In this document: piece after piece, positions 18,410-27,287 of the stretch | How positions within the stretch are numbered: the stretch's first letter is position 1 | Layout: every line of letters begins with the position of its first letter | Source: Cyclobacterium salsum | GTDB taxonomy: Bacteria > Bacteroidota > Bacteroidia > Cytophagales > Cyclobacteriaceae | NCBI RefSeq assembly: GCF_010119245.1 | Contig: NZ_WNKG01000002.1 | Location: forward strand, 310,001-374,000 | Length of the DNA stretch: 64,000 nucleotides | Direction of reading: 5' to 3' | Notes under the pieces: generated by a model | What the model was told of the DNA's origin: nothing | The model's database searches: none | The model's input: only the letters and a program-made list of their open reading frames with translations | Made by a program: the position numbers and the translations under genes

Positions 18410-20257
18410 ATGATCTTTAGCATAAAATTTAGAAAACTCCTTTTGCCCTTGTGCTTTGTTTTTTGGGGTAGCCTTTCTGCACAAGAGGTGATTGTTATTG
18501 ATGATTGGAACCAATTTGGCGACATCCCCAAAACATGGGAATTGGTAGGAGGGGTGACGACCGATTGGGAGCAGGATTCGTTTTTGTCAACAAGTCAGGG
18601 AACGGGCATTCTGGTGAATCCACCAAAGTCAAAAAACGGTCCGCATTTGATTTCAGGGTTTGAGCATGGAGATATGGAATTGGAACTGGAGTTCATGGTT
18701 CCCAAAGGGTCCAATTCCGGGATTTACCTACAGGGGCGCTATGAAATTCAGATTTTGGATAGTTGGGGTAAAACCAATCCCAATTCCGGAGATGCAGGAG
18801 GGATTTACCAGCGCTGGGATGAAGAAAAACAACAGGGCTTTGAAGGAAAGCCGCCGCGTACCAATGCGAGCAAGGCACCTGGTTTGTGGCAAAAGGTAAA
18901 AATCGATTTCGAAGCCCCAAGATTTGATGCTGCAGGTAAAAAAATAAGGAATGCAACTTTTAGCCAGGTCTATTTGAACGGGGTATTGGTCCATGAAAAC
19001 GTAGAGGTGACCGGACCGACCCGTTCCGCCTTGTTCGAAGACGAAAAACCGCTTGGCCCGCTTATGATTCAAGGGGATCATGGTTCGGTAGCGATCAGAA
19101 ATATAAAGTACAAACCCTATGGAGATCCGGTTCCTGAAATCACGGACTTGAAATTTGCCTATCATGAAGGTAAGTTCCAATCAAATGAGGAGTTCCTGGG
19201 GAATCCCCCAAACGAAAGCGGGCAACTCAATAAAATAACCTGGGACCTGGGCCATGGGGTGCTTGATTTTGCATATGTGTATACCGGGAATTTGGAAATT
19301 TCGAAATCAGGAGAGCATACCTTTTCCCTGGCTGCTTTCGGTAAGACCAGCCTTTTTTTGGATGGCCAAAATGTATTAGCTGATGAAACCCAATTCCCCA
19401 ACAATCCCCCCAGGAGCAGGACCTTATCGCTGGAAAAAGGTACGATCCCCTTTCAATTGGTGTTTTACAAAAATAATTATCCGGGCAGAAGTCCACAACT
19501 CGGCGTTTATATAGAAGGTCCGGGGATCAAAAAAAGTCCCTTGCACGATCCGAATTCTTACAAAGAATCTGCTATCCAGAAACCGATTTATTTGGGACCA
19601 TTACAGGAACCTATGATTACACGCGGGTTTTTCCAGCATAAAGACGAGAAAAAGACGCATGTGGTAGCGGTAGGAGAACCATCGGGTTCAAACTTTGCCT
19701 ATGATCTTCAACAAGGAGCGATCTTGAGTATTTGGAGGGGAGGCTATCTGGACACCTCTCCCATGTGGAGACAAAGGGGGACCTCGCAGTTGATGCTACC
19801 CACAGGAGCAATTGTCGAATTGGCAGAGGGCCCTTTCCTGGCCAAATTAGAAAATACGGACAGTCCCTGGCCGGATTCTCTCAGTAGTGATCTGATTCAA
19901 ATTCAGGGATATACCTTAAATCGGGACAGACGGCCTACTTTTAACTATGCCCTTGAGCAAATAGCTGTTGAAGACTTCTTTGAACCGGAAAGTGACGGAA
20001 AATTTTTAACCCGGACCATCCGCTATGCGAATCCTCAAAAAACACCGGATGTTTGGGCCCGGATAATCGCTGCGGATAAAATAGCGGATCTTGGCGAGGG
20101 AATTTACCTGGTGAACGAAGGTGAATACTATGTAAAAACAGCTGCACCTATGCTGGAGGATTCCTTGTTACGAAATACGGCTAAGGGTCAGGAATTGTTA
20201 TTTCCACTGAACTCAACAGAAGAAAACGGACAAATGAAATACAGTATTATTTTCTGA
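18410..20257 (+). CDS. Secreted DUF1080 (3-keto-disaccharide hydrolase) protein with PA14-like domain
   Basis: The 615-residue protein has a signal peptide (FVFWGSLSAQ); the ATG at 18410 is preferred over a TTG six bases earlier. Residues about 25-235 form the DUF1080/concanavalin-like fold (DMELELEFMVPKGSNSGIYL, QGRYEIQILDSWG, IQGDHGSVAIRNIKY). Residues about 245-385 look like a PA14 carbohydrate-binding domain (YTGNLEISKSGEHTFSL, SLFLDGQNVL). The remainder (about 390-615) is a beta-rich region resembling the DUF6797-type part of the protein at 48.7 kb. Some DUF1080 members hydrolyse 3-keto-glycosides; others may only bind. Its position after four sulfatases and before a redox propeller supports a role in sugar processing. 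Confidence 0.82.
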   Translation: MIFSIKFRKLLLPLCFVFWGSLSAQEVIVIDDWNQFGDIPKTWELVGGVTTDWEQDSFLSTSQGTGILVNPPKSKNGPHLISGFEHGDMELELEFMVPKGSNSGIYLQGRYEIQILDSWGKTNPNSGDAGGIYQRWDEEKQQGFEGKPPRTNASKAPGLWQKVKIDFEAPRFDAAGKKIRNATFSQVYLNGVLVHENVEVTGPTRSALFEDEKPLGPLMIQGDHGSVAIRNIKYKPYGDPVPEITDLKFAYHEGKFQSNEEFLGNPPNESGQLNKITWDLGHGVLDFAYVYTGNLEISKSGEHTFSLAAFGKTSLFLDGQNVLADETQFPNNPPRSRTLSLEKGTIPFQLVFYKNNYPGRSPQLGVYIEGPGIKKSPLHDPNSYKESAIQKPIYLGPLQEPMITRGFFQHKDEKKTHVVAVGEPSGSNFAYDLQQGAILSIWRGGYLDTSPMWRQRGTSQLMLPTGAIVELAEGPFLAKLENTDSPWPDSLSSDLIQIQGYTLNRDRRPTFNYALEQIAVEDFFEPESDGKFLTRTIRYANPQKTPDVWARIIAADKIADLGEGIYLVNEGEYYVKTAAPMLEDSLLRNTAKGQELLFPLNSTEENGQMKYSIIF

Positions 20258-20303
20258 TGGGTTTCGGATAATTAAAAAAAAGAATTTATTGAAAAATAAG
20301 CAT

Positions 20304-22415
20304 ATGAAATTAGATGATAATGGATTGTTAATCAGGAATGCTAAACTCAATTTTTTACTCCAAAAATCGCATTCCAATAGGTTTTTGGGATGCTTATTAG
20401 CAGGGTTTTCCTTACTTATTTCGGTTTCGTTGCCTGCCCAACAGGCAGCGGACCCGGAGGATTTGATTGCCCAGGAAGAAGATTACTATTCGATAGTGGA
20501 CATCCCTATTCCCGATGGCATTGAACTTGAGGTGGGTGGCATGGCCATTATTCCAGATGGAAGTTTGGGGGTCGCCACGCGAAGAGGGGAGGTCTGGCTA
20601 ATAGAAAACCCCTATATGACCGGTTCCCGGATTCCCGAATTCAGCCGCTTTGCATCCGGTTTACACGAACCGCTAGGGCTTGCCTACCACGAGGGAAGTC
20701 TGTATACCAGTCAACGGTCCGAGCTAACCAGATTAACAGATAAAACCGGAAACCGGGAGGCAGATGCTTACGAGACGGTCGTTTCCTGGCCCCTTTCGGG
20801 AAACTACCACGAATATTCCTATGGCCCCTTATTCACTCCGGAGGGTGACATGCTTATCACCTTGAATTTAGGTTGGATAGGGCATGGGGCCAGCCTGGCA
20901 AAATGGCGCGGCTGGATGATGAACGTTTCTCCGGATGGTGAAATGACTCCGGTCGCATCTGGAATGAGGTCTCCTGCCGGATTTGGCTACAATGCAGAAG
21001 GGGATGTTTTTTATACGGAAAACCAAGGGGACTGGGTGGGTTCCGGCCGCATTACCCACGTAGAGAAAGGCGATTTCGTGGGGAATCCGGAAGGCCTTGT
21101 CTGGAGTCATCTGGAAGAATCCCCCGTTAAATTGAAGCCCGAAGATATACCCGATACGGGACAACCCATGTCCAAGGTAGCTGCCGACATTCCCGGATTC
21201 AAGACCCCGGCCGTCTGGCTTCCTCATGGCCTTATGGGGATTTCCACCTCCGCTATTCTTACCGACCAATCCGGTGGAGCATTTGGGCCCTTTACCGACC
21301 AACTCTTTGTGGGAGATCAGGGGCATAGCAAGATCGTAAGGGTTTACCTGGAAAAAGTAAACGGTGTCTACCAGGGAGTGGCCTTCCCCTTTAGAGAAGG
21401 TTTTTCTTCCGGTATACTGCGAATGGTATGGGGCAAGGATGCTTCCTTATTTGTGGGCATGACGAGCAGAGGCTGGGGTTCCACGGGAAAGGATCCGTTT
21501 GGATTGCAACGACTGGTTTGGACAGGTAAAGTACCTTTTGAAATCAAAACCGTAAAAGCCAAACCTGATGGATTCGAATTGGAATTCACCCTTCCTGTTA
21601 AGGAATCGGTGGCCAAAAATCCGGACTCCTATCAACTATCCAGTTTTAACTACAAGTACCACCACAATTACGGGAGTCCTGTCATCGAGTTAGAAGATCT
21701 TGCTGTTAAAGCGGCGATTGTAGCAGAGGACAGGATGTCTGTGAGATTGGTGGTAGATGGTTTGAAGAAGGGGTATATTCACGAAATAAATGCCGCGGGT
21801 ATTTCGTCCGAAACGGGTATGGATTTATTGCATGCCGCTGGTTATTATACCCTTAATGAAATTCCGGCCGGTGAAAAAGTGAACCTTTCGCTAGTAGAGA
21901 ATTCACCTGCCAACTCCCACCAAGGCCACCAAAATAGCGATGGAAGTACATCCAAAGAGGCAAGCGCAGCTACTTCAGCGGCAGCAACTACGGAAAATTC
22001 TCCGAAAAGAATGACAGAAATGCCTGAATCCTGGTCAGATGGGCCGGACCAAACCATTGTGATGGGGACAAAACCCGGCTTGAAATACGATCTGGAGAAT
22101 TTTGAAGTAAAGGCAGGGAGCAAGGTAAAGGTCACCTTTAATAACAATGACGATATGATGCACAACCTGGTGATCGTACAGCCAAATACCGCCATCGAAG
22201 TAGGAGAGATGGCCTTAGAGATGGGATTGAAAGGTTCCCAAAAAGATTATATCCCCGATTCTGATAAGGTGCTCTACCATACCAACATTCTTTCCCCGGA
22301 AACTTCTGAAACCATCTATTTTGAAGCGCCGGCTGTTCCTGGAGAGTATACCTATGTATGTACTTTTCCAGGACATGCATATGTGATGCAGGGGATTATG
22401 AGGGTGAAAGAATGA
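20304..22415 (+). CDS. Exported beta-propeller (sugar dehydrogenase-like) fused to azurin-like cupredoxin
   Basis: The 703-residue protein (ATG at 20304; a TTG at 20289 is the alternative) has a signal ending near LPAQQ. Residues about 70-405 form a glucose/sorbosone dehydrogenase-like six-bladed propeller (GMAIIPDGSLGVATRRGEVW, HEPLGLAYHEGSLYTSQRSE, GMRSPAGFGYNAEGDVFYTE). A beta-sandwich follows, then a Ser/Ala/Thr-rich linker (about 533-575) and a C-terminal copper domain. The type 1 ligand set is complete: His620 (DDMMHNLVIV), Cys686, His691 and Met695 in CTFPGHAYVMQG, the azurin pattern. The fusion implies electron transfer from the propeller active site, or a partner, to copper in the periplasm. 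It lies 46 bp after the DUF1080 gene, probably in one transcript. Confidence 0.87.
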   Translation: MKLDDNGLLIRNAKLNFLLQKSHSNRFLGCLLAGFSLLISVSLPAQQAADPEDLIAQEEDYYSIVDIPIPDGIELEVGGMAIIPDGSLGVATRRGEVWLIENPYMTGSRIPEFSRFASGLHEPLGLAYHEGSLYTSQRSELTRLTDKTGNREADAYETVVSWPLSGNYHEYSYGPLFTPEGDMLITLNLGWIGHGASLAKWRGWMMNVSPDGEMTPVASGMRSPAGFGYNAEGDVFYTENQGDWVGSGRITHVEKGDFVGNPEGLVWSHLEESPVKLKPEDIPDTGQPMSKVAADIPGFKTPAVWLPHGLMGISTSAILTDQSGGAFGPFTDQLFVGDQGHSKIVRVYLEKVNGVYQGVAFPFREGFSSGILRMVWGKDASLFVGMTSRGWGSTGKDPFGLQRLVWTGKVPFEIKTVKAKPDGFELEFTLPVKESVAKNPDSYQLSSFNYKYHHNYGSPVIELEDLAVKAAIVAEDRMSVRLVVDGLKKGYIHEINAAGISSETGMDLLHAAGYYTLNEIPAGEKVNLSLVENSPANSHQGHQNSDGSTSKEASAATSAAATTENSPKRMTEMPESWSDGPDQTIVMGTKPGLKYDLENFEVKAGSKVKVTFNNNDDMMHNLVIVQPNTAIEVGEMALEMGLKGSQKDYIPDSDKVLYHTNILSPETSETIYFEAPAVPGEYTYVCTFPGHAYVMQGIMRVKE

Positions 22416-22581
22416 ATAAAAGGGAGCGGCTGCAGCCAGCGTCGAAATAAATTTGTTTTACTGGAGAATAGGATCCGAATTTCAAAATTCTCTCTAACTT
22501 CATTTATTAATGCATTGAAATTATTGACTTGTCCTGCAGAATTTTTTAACTTCAACTATCTTATCTTCAACATTAAAATTT

Positions 22582-23586
22582 ATGGACATGAGTTTTCCCA
22601 GACAAATATCCCTAAAATTTTATTTGATAGTAATATTATCTAATGTCTCCTCTATATTGCTACAGGTTCAGGCGCAAGACTTGGAGTTTAATACGGATGG
22701 CTTATACAATGCCGAACTTTTCGATTTTATTTATAGAGGTCACTTTGAAAATATTGAAATGAGTCGCGAAGAATTGGAGTTTGTCCAAATCTTTAACTCC
22801 TATCTAAGAAGCTACGCCCGACAATGTCCTGACTTCCTACCTAAGGACAAGGAAGAAATCATGAATACGATATGCGCAAGAGAGCAAGAACAAATTACAA
22901 AAAATGGATATGGTGTCGAAATTAGCAGGACTTCGACATGTATAGAATGGACTACCGAGGGATCGGGCCTGTACGCTCGTTCTGATTTGTACGCTGCTTA
23001 TTTGGAAGTAGAAGGAATTTATAATCGGAATGCATTGAAAAACTTCGTGGATATCGTTTCGGACCAAAATCCTATTGGTAATAATTTAGATCGATTTCAC
23101 AAATCCAAGGCTTTGCAATTTGATATGGCTCAAATTTTTGAGTTAAACGATTGTAATAGCCCTGGAATCAGGAGATTTGAAGATAACTTAAAGGCCTTTG
23201 CTTTAAACAAGTCTCCCGTTCGCATGGAAGAGGAGAGCAAATATGTCGCCGTGAAAAAATCCGGAGGACCGACGGGATTACAAGATTTAAATAAATTGAT
23301 AGACGATCTGGTCGCTGATCAGTCAAAAACATGGATGTTTAATCGATATAAGCCAGGAAGCATCTCCGGAGTTACGGTCCAGGCTCAAGACAATCAGGGA
23401 AGGCCTACTTCAATAAAAGCGAATTATAATTATACAGGATTTAGTGGGGCGAGCGAAGGCTGGGTTGAAATCATTTTTAAAAATGGATTGCCTGCGGGTA
23501 TCTATTTCTTCGATTATCCAAATAATCGCAAAACGCCCAATAGTAGTATTGTGGCCTCCTATGCCCAAGGAGCGTATCAGAAATAA
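22582..23586 (+). CDS. Secreted hypothetical protein, unrecognised
   Basis: The 334-residue protein starts with a signal-like segment (LIVILSNVSSILLQVQAQ). The rest has no motif I can name: a helical N-terminal half with several Cys (RQCPDFLPKDKEE, TICAREQEQ) and a C-terminal beta-like part (GVTVQAQDNQGRP, GWVEIIFKNGLPAGIYFF) resembling a small sheet domain. The frame is clean, and codon use is more AT-rich than in the sulfatase locus just upstream, which may mean separate acquisition. It stands alone, 166 bp after the cupredoxin fusion. Confidence 0.65.
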   Translation: MDMSFPRQISLKFYLIVILSNVSSILLQVQAQDLEFNTDGLYNAELFDFIYRGHFENIEMSREELEFVQIFNSYLRSYARQCPDFLPKDKEEIMNTICAREQEQITKNGYGVEISRTSTCIEWTTEGSGLYARSDLYAAYLEVEGIYNRNALKNFVDIVSDQNPIGNNLDRFHKSKALQFDMAQIFELNDCNSPGIRRFEDNLKAFALNKSPVRMEEESKYVAVKKSGGPTGLQDLNKLIDDLVADQSKTWMFNRYKPGSISGVTVQAQDNQGRPTSIKANYNYTGFSGASEGWVEIIFKNGLPAGIYFFDYPNNRKTPNSSIVASYAQGAYQK

Positions 23587-24089
23587 ATTTTCATTGATTT
23601 TATTTTTTTAGATTGCCTGAATCCCAGTAAAATAAATTCTCCTAACCAAACAACTGTAAGGGGCGTAAAACAGGGGGTGCTGGTTGCGGTTCTGGGTCAG
23701 CTCTCCTTATCCGACCTAATGGCTTCCTTACATGGTTTTCAGGTCGACTGGGATACAAAAACAGCTGTCTGGCTAAAGGTGTATTTAATAAAGAAGAACT
23801 TCCTGCCCTTCGTTTTGGCTTCCGATCGGCGGTGCTATCCGGGATTATTTCAGGGCTTTAGGCATACGGGTAAATATCTGCATGCGCTGCTCACCGATTG
23901 GAATGGTCAACTTTTTAACTTATATTAACCATAAAGGGTACGAACACTATATAACCTAATGCCCGCTGAATCGCTAAAATTGAATAGTTTAGTATATAAT
24001 TAACGTGTGTATGTTGATCGCTATTTGCGTCGAAATCTAAGCGTATACGGTATCCTCGGCTGCTAATAAAGTCATTCAAATAAAACAAC
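23587..24089. other. 503-bp region without a confident gene
   Basis: An 83-codon frame at 23677-23928 is present, but protein-like phrases sit in two different frames (for example LPALRFGFRSAVLSG in another plus frame), so it may be a decayed gene. I could not assign it to a family. The AT-rich end before 24090 should hold the AraC-gene promoter. Confidence 0.4.
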
Positions 24090-24950
24090 ATGGATTTATT
24101 CGATGTACAAAAATCTCGTCCGGATATCTTTCAACAATTTTCCTTGGAAGACACCTTGTTTTTATACTACAGTTGTCCTCAGAGAGATAAAATCCTACAC
24201 CTATATGCTAAGCATACCCAATTCAATTTTACGATAAGTGGAAAACGTATTTTTCATCATGGTAAAAAAACCTGGGTTTCAAATCCCAATAAGGGCTTAT
24301 TGGTGAAAAAATGTGCTTTTTTGCAAGAGCTGCCGCCTGATTATGAGGGCTGGGACGTAATGGTATTTTATCTTAAAGATGACTATTTGCGCTCCATTTT
24401 TGATGAATTTAGACCCTTTCTGAATTTGAATGACCTGCCAGAACCCAACGTCGAAATGTTGGAGACATTTGCAATGGATAACCAGATCCGAATGGGTTAT
24501 CAAAGCTTGTTGCCTTATTTCGGAACCAATAAAAAATTACCACACAGCATCTTAGAAAGCAAGTTCAAGGAACTGCTTTACAATATTTTTGCCCATCCCG
24601 AAAACAAACACATTCTTGCCTACATTATTCGAATTGTAGACAGGTATCAAACACCCATTTGGGAAGTGATGGAGGCTAATTATATGTACGATCTCAAAAT
24701 ACAGGATTTTGCCAATATCTCAAACAGGAGCTTATCTACTTTTAAACGTGACTTTATAGCCTATTACAAGATCTCTCCGGGAAAATGGATCACCGAAAGA
24801 CGATTAAAAAGAGCGAAAGCACTACTGGAAACTACAAGCAAGAGTGTAAGTGAGGTAGTATTTGAATCAGGTTTCAATAACGCTTCGCACTTTAGCAGAA
24901 TATTTAAAGAAAGGTTTCACCTTTCGCCTTCAGAGGCTCAGAAACGTTGA
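24090..24950 (+). CDS. AraC-family transcriptional regulator
   Basis: The 286-residue protein ends with the double helix-turn-helix of the AraC/XylS family (about 195-285): LKIQDFANISNRSLSTFKRD, then SPGKWITERRLKRAKALL, VSEVVFESGFNNASHFSRIF and the closing FHLSPSEAQKR. The N-terminal 180 residues would form the ligand-sensing part but match no cupin clearly. It acts in the cytoplasm, likely activating a nearby operon; the only downstream gene is a broken outer-membrane protein, so its native target may have been lost. Confidence 0.92.
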   Translation: MDLFDVQKSRPDIFQQFSLEDTLFLYYSCPQRDKILHLYAKHTQFNFTISGKRIFHHGKKTWVSNPNKGLLVKKCAFLQELPPDYEGWDVMVFYLKDDYLRSIFDEFRPFLNLNDLPEPNVEMLETFAMDNQIRMGYQSLLPYFGTNKKLPHSILESKFKELLYNIFAHPENKHILAYIIRIVDRYQTPIWEVMEANYMYDLKIQDFANISNRSLSTFKRDFIAYYKISPGKWITERRLKRAKALLETTSKSVSEVVFESGFNNASHFSRIFKERFHLSPSEAQKR

Positions 24951-24954
24951 ACCG

Positions 24955-25464
24955 AATAGAATACTAGAAGCTATTCTTAGTTTTCCAATAGCTCCTGCGG
25001 CCTGGTGGGAGATGAACTGGAACCTAACTGCCTATCATCACCAGGTAAAAGAAGAATCCAGTCGGCCGATGGTATTCGAAAAGGATATACTCACCTACTC
25101 TGTACAATTGATTAATAACTTTCTCTTACCCAATGACTGGTCAATAGGCATAGACGGGAGGTATAGGAGTAGTTATTTGGTTGGAGACCAACGCGTATTT
25201 GATTATCCTGCCCTCAATCTGGGGGTCAGAAAGAATTTTTCATCTGGCGGTTCGTTAAGTTTCACTGTTCAGGATGTTACCAATACCGCTGGAAAAAGAA
25301 GATGGGAGTATCATCAGCCGGAATTAGGTGTCAAAACATTTGGTTTAAATAATTTTTCCGAAAGACAGGTGCGGGTCACCTGGAACATTCTATTCGGCAA
25401 TCAAAAACTATTGGGCAAAAGACAGCGTAAAACGGGATCAGAGGAATTAAAAAACCGGATGTAG
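24955..25464 (+). pseudogene. C-terminal fragment of an outer-membrane beta-barrel (TonB receptor-like) protein
   Basis: Directly after the AraC stop, an open frame (the one running through 24862-25464) reads like the last 160 residues of an OMP_b-brl_3 barrel: FPIAPAAWWEMNWNLTAYHH, NDWSIGIDGRYRSSYLVG, LNLGVRKNFSSGGSLSFTVQ and the typical end GKRQRKTGSEELKNRM. The plug, the N-terminal regulatory domain and most strands are missing, and no start codon or signal precedes it; the first ATG of the frame is inside the AraC gene. It is a truncated gene left by deletion or recombination. Confidence 0.8.
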
Positions 25465-25642
25465 AAATTACATTTACCGAAAATGAAGCGCAGGCCTACA
25501 GACCATGCCACCATCGCTAAAGTAACCCTCAGTTATCTTTGTGGGAGTCGATCAGTACATAGTCAATAGCACCTTCAGGAGTTGATAAGGTCAGTTTGTC
25601 AAGTATATCAACTTCCTGTTCAGCAAACCTGGCTCTTTGATG

Positions 25643-27277
25643 TTAGTTTTTAATCTTTTGCAATTTCCTGCCAGACAGGTGGTGATCGGATCGTTGCTGC
25701 AAGTGGCTCATGCCACAGAGTGTGAATTTCCCCTGCCCATGCTGGTACTCATGTTGGTACTGGTGTAAGTTTTCCATTACCGTATGGTCTATCAAATTGG
25801 CATTTGTAAAATCAATCCGGATACTTTTTCCTTTTGGGAGGCTATCCAACGATTTTTTAAGGTTGATGTAGTTGCTGAAAACAGCAGAATGATGTACAAA
25901 AACGGTATACTCCTCCTTTTCTTCCTCAAAACTAACCGTAAATAAGGGCTTAAACAGGTATTTCAGCGGAAGGCCATTAGCAAAGTGGATGATCATTTTG
26001 AGCAGAATGCCTGCTGCAATTCCAAGTAGTAAATCCGTAGCCAGGGTTACCAGCAGGGTGGTCAGGAAAATGGATAACTGCTCCTTTCCGATTTTGTAGG
26101 TGTTGACAAATTCCTTGGGAGAACTCAGTTTATACCCCGTATACACCAGCATGGCAGCCAGGGCCGCCAGTGGTATCTGGTGGATCAGCAAGGGGAAAAA
26201 GGCCACAAAAAGGAGAAGAAAGACACCATGGAAGAAATTCGACCAGGCGGTTTTAGCTCCATTGTTGATATTGGCCGAGCTTCTCACAATTTCTGAAATC
26301 ATGGCTAATCCACCGATCATTCCTGCCAGGACATTGCCCAGCCCCACACCCATCAGGTCCTTGTTCATATTTGATTTTCTGCGGTATGGATCCAGACTGT
26401 CTACCGCCTTTGCACTGAGCAGCGACTCCAGGCTTCCCACCAACGCAAACATAATGATGTACTTAATGGAAGTCATGGTCAATACCTGTGAGAAATCAGG
26501 AAAGGTCACGGCTGACAACATATTTTCTGGTAAGGTGACCAGAAATTTTGGCCCAATGCTGTATTCGTGTCCATCCAGAAACAGGTATTTATGTTCGTGT
26601 TCCAGATCAAAATAGATCCCCATGGGGATGGCAACCAAAATAACCAGCAGCGGTGCCGGAATCATCCGCAGGTATTTATTTTTGATTAGGGGAAATAAGA
26701 AGAGGATTAGTAAACTGATTCCACCAATGATGGCAATATCCGGATTTATTGCTGTCAGCGCATGAGGAAGCTCCCCGAACAATTCCAGCGTTTCATTGGC
26801 CTCCGGTTTAACTCCGACCAGGGTAAACAATTGCTTCGCAATAATGATAATACCGATAGCGGCCAACATGCCATGTACGGCAGCCGAAGGAAAGAAATCG
26901 GCTAAGATACCAGATTTAACCCAGCCAAATACGACCTGCAATAAGCCGGCAACCACAATGACGGCTAAGGTTAACCGGTATCCCATTAGGGCATCGCCTT
27001 GGCCTAAATCGGAAACGGCTCCGACAGCGATGATGATCAATCCGGCAGCAGGTCCTTTGATGGTCAGATGAGAACCTCCCAGGAAGGTCACCACCAATCC
27101 ACCGATAACCGCAGAAAAAATCCCCGCCATTGGCGGAAAGCCGGAAGCCATGGAGATGCCCAAACAAAGTGGTAATGCAATAAGGAAAACCAGGAATCCC
27201 GATACCAGGTCCGATTTCCAGTTCTCCCGAAGTCCGGCCAATCCAGACTTGGGAACTTCAATTAAATGATTTTTCAT
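25643..27277 (-). CDS. SulP-family anion (probably bicarbonate or sulfate) transporter with STAS domain
   Basis: The 544-residue membrane protein starts with the SulP signature (SDLVSGFLVFLIALPLCLGI, FPPMAGIFSAVIGG, GSHLTIKGPAAGL) and has about ten to twelve hydrophobic segments up to residue 430. A cytoplasmic STAS domain (about 445-530; VFSNYINLKKSLDSLPKGKS, RIDFTNANLIDHTVMENLHQ) follows. SulP proteins move sulfate, bicarbonate or other anions. Its start is 10 bp from the DabB stop, so it is the last gene of the inorganic-carbon operon and bicarbonate uptake is the simplest guess. Sulfate export from the sulfatase pathway is an alternative. Confidence 0.92.
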   Translation of the reverse strand: MKNHLIEVPKSGLAGLRENWKSDLVSGFLVFLIALPLCLGISMASGFPPMAGIFSAVIGGLVVTFLGGSHLTIKGPAAGLIIIAVGAVSDLGQGDALMGYRLTLAVIVVAGLLQVVFGWVKSGILADFFPSAAVHGMLAAIGIIIIAKQLFTLVGVKPEANETLELFGELPHALTAINPDIAIIGGISLLILFLFPLIKNKYLRMIPAPLLVILVAIPMGIYFDLEHEHKYLFLDGHEYSIGPKFLVTLPENMLSAVTFPDFSQVLTMTSIKYIIMFALVGSLESLLSAKAVDSLDPYRRKSNMNKDLMGVGLGNVLAGMIGGLAMISEIVRSSANINNGAKTAWSNFFHGVFLLLFVAFFPLLIHQIPLAALAAMLVYTGYKLSSPKEFVNTYKIGKEQLSIFLTTLLVTLATDLLLGIAAGILLKMIIHFANGLPLKYLFKPLFTVSFEEEKEEYTVFVHHSAVFSNYINLKKSLDSLPKGKSIRIDFTNANLIDHTVMENLHQYQHEYQHGQGKFTLCGMSHLQQRSDHHLSGRKLQKIKN

Positions 27278-27287
27278 GATACTTGAA

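Noticed and set aside
23677-23928. 83-codon plus-strand frame
   Set aside because: No family match and protein-like phrases occur in competing frames. I treat the stretch as unassigned, possibly decayed sequence.
25529-25642. Same-frame open sequence after the SulP stop (about 37 codons)
   Set aside because: It could hint at read-through or a lost C-terminal tail, but 37 stop-free codons are easily expected by chance and I recognise no SulP extension in it.
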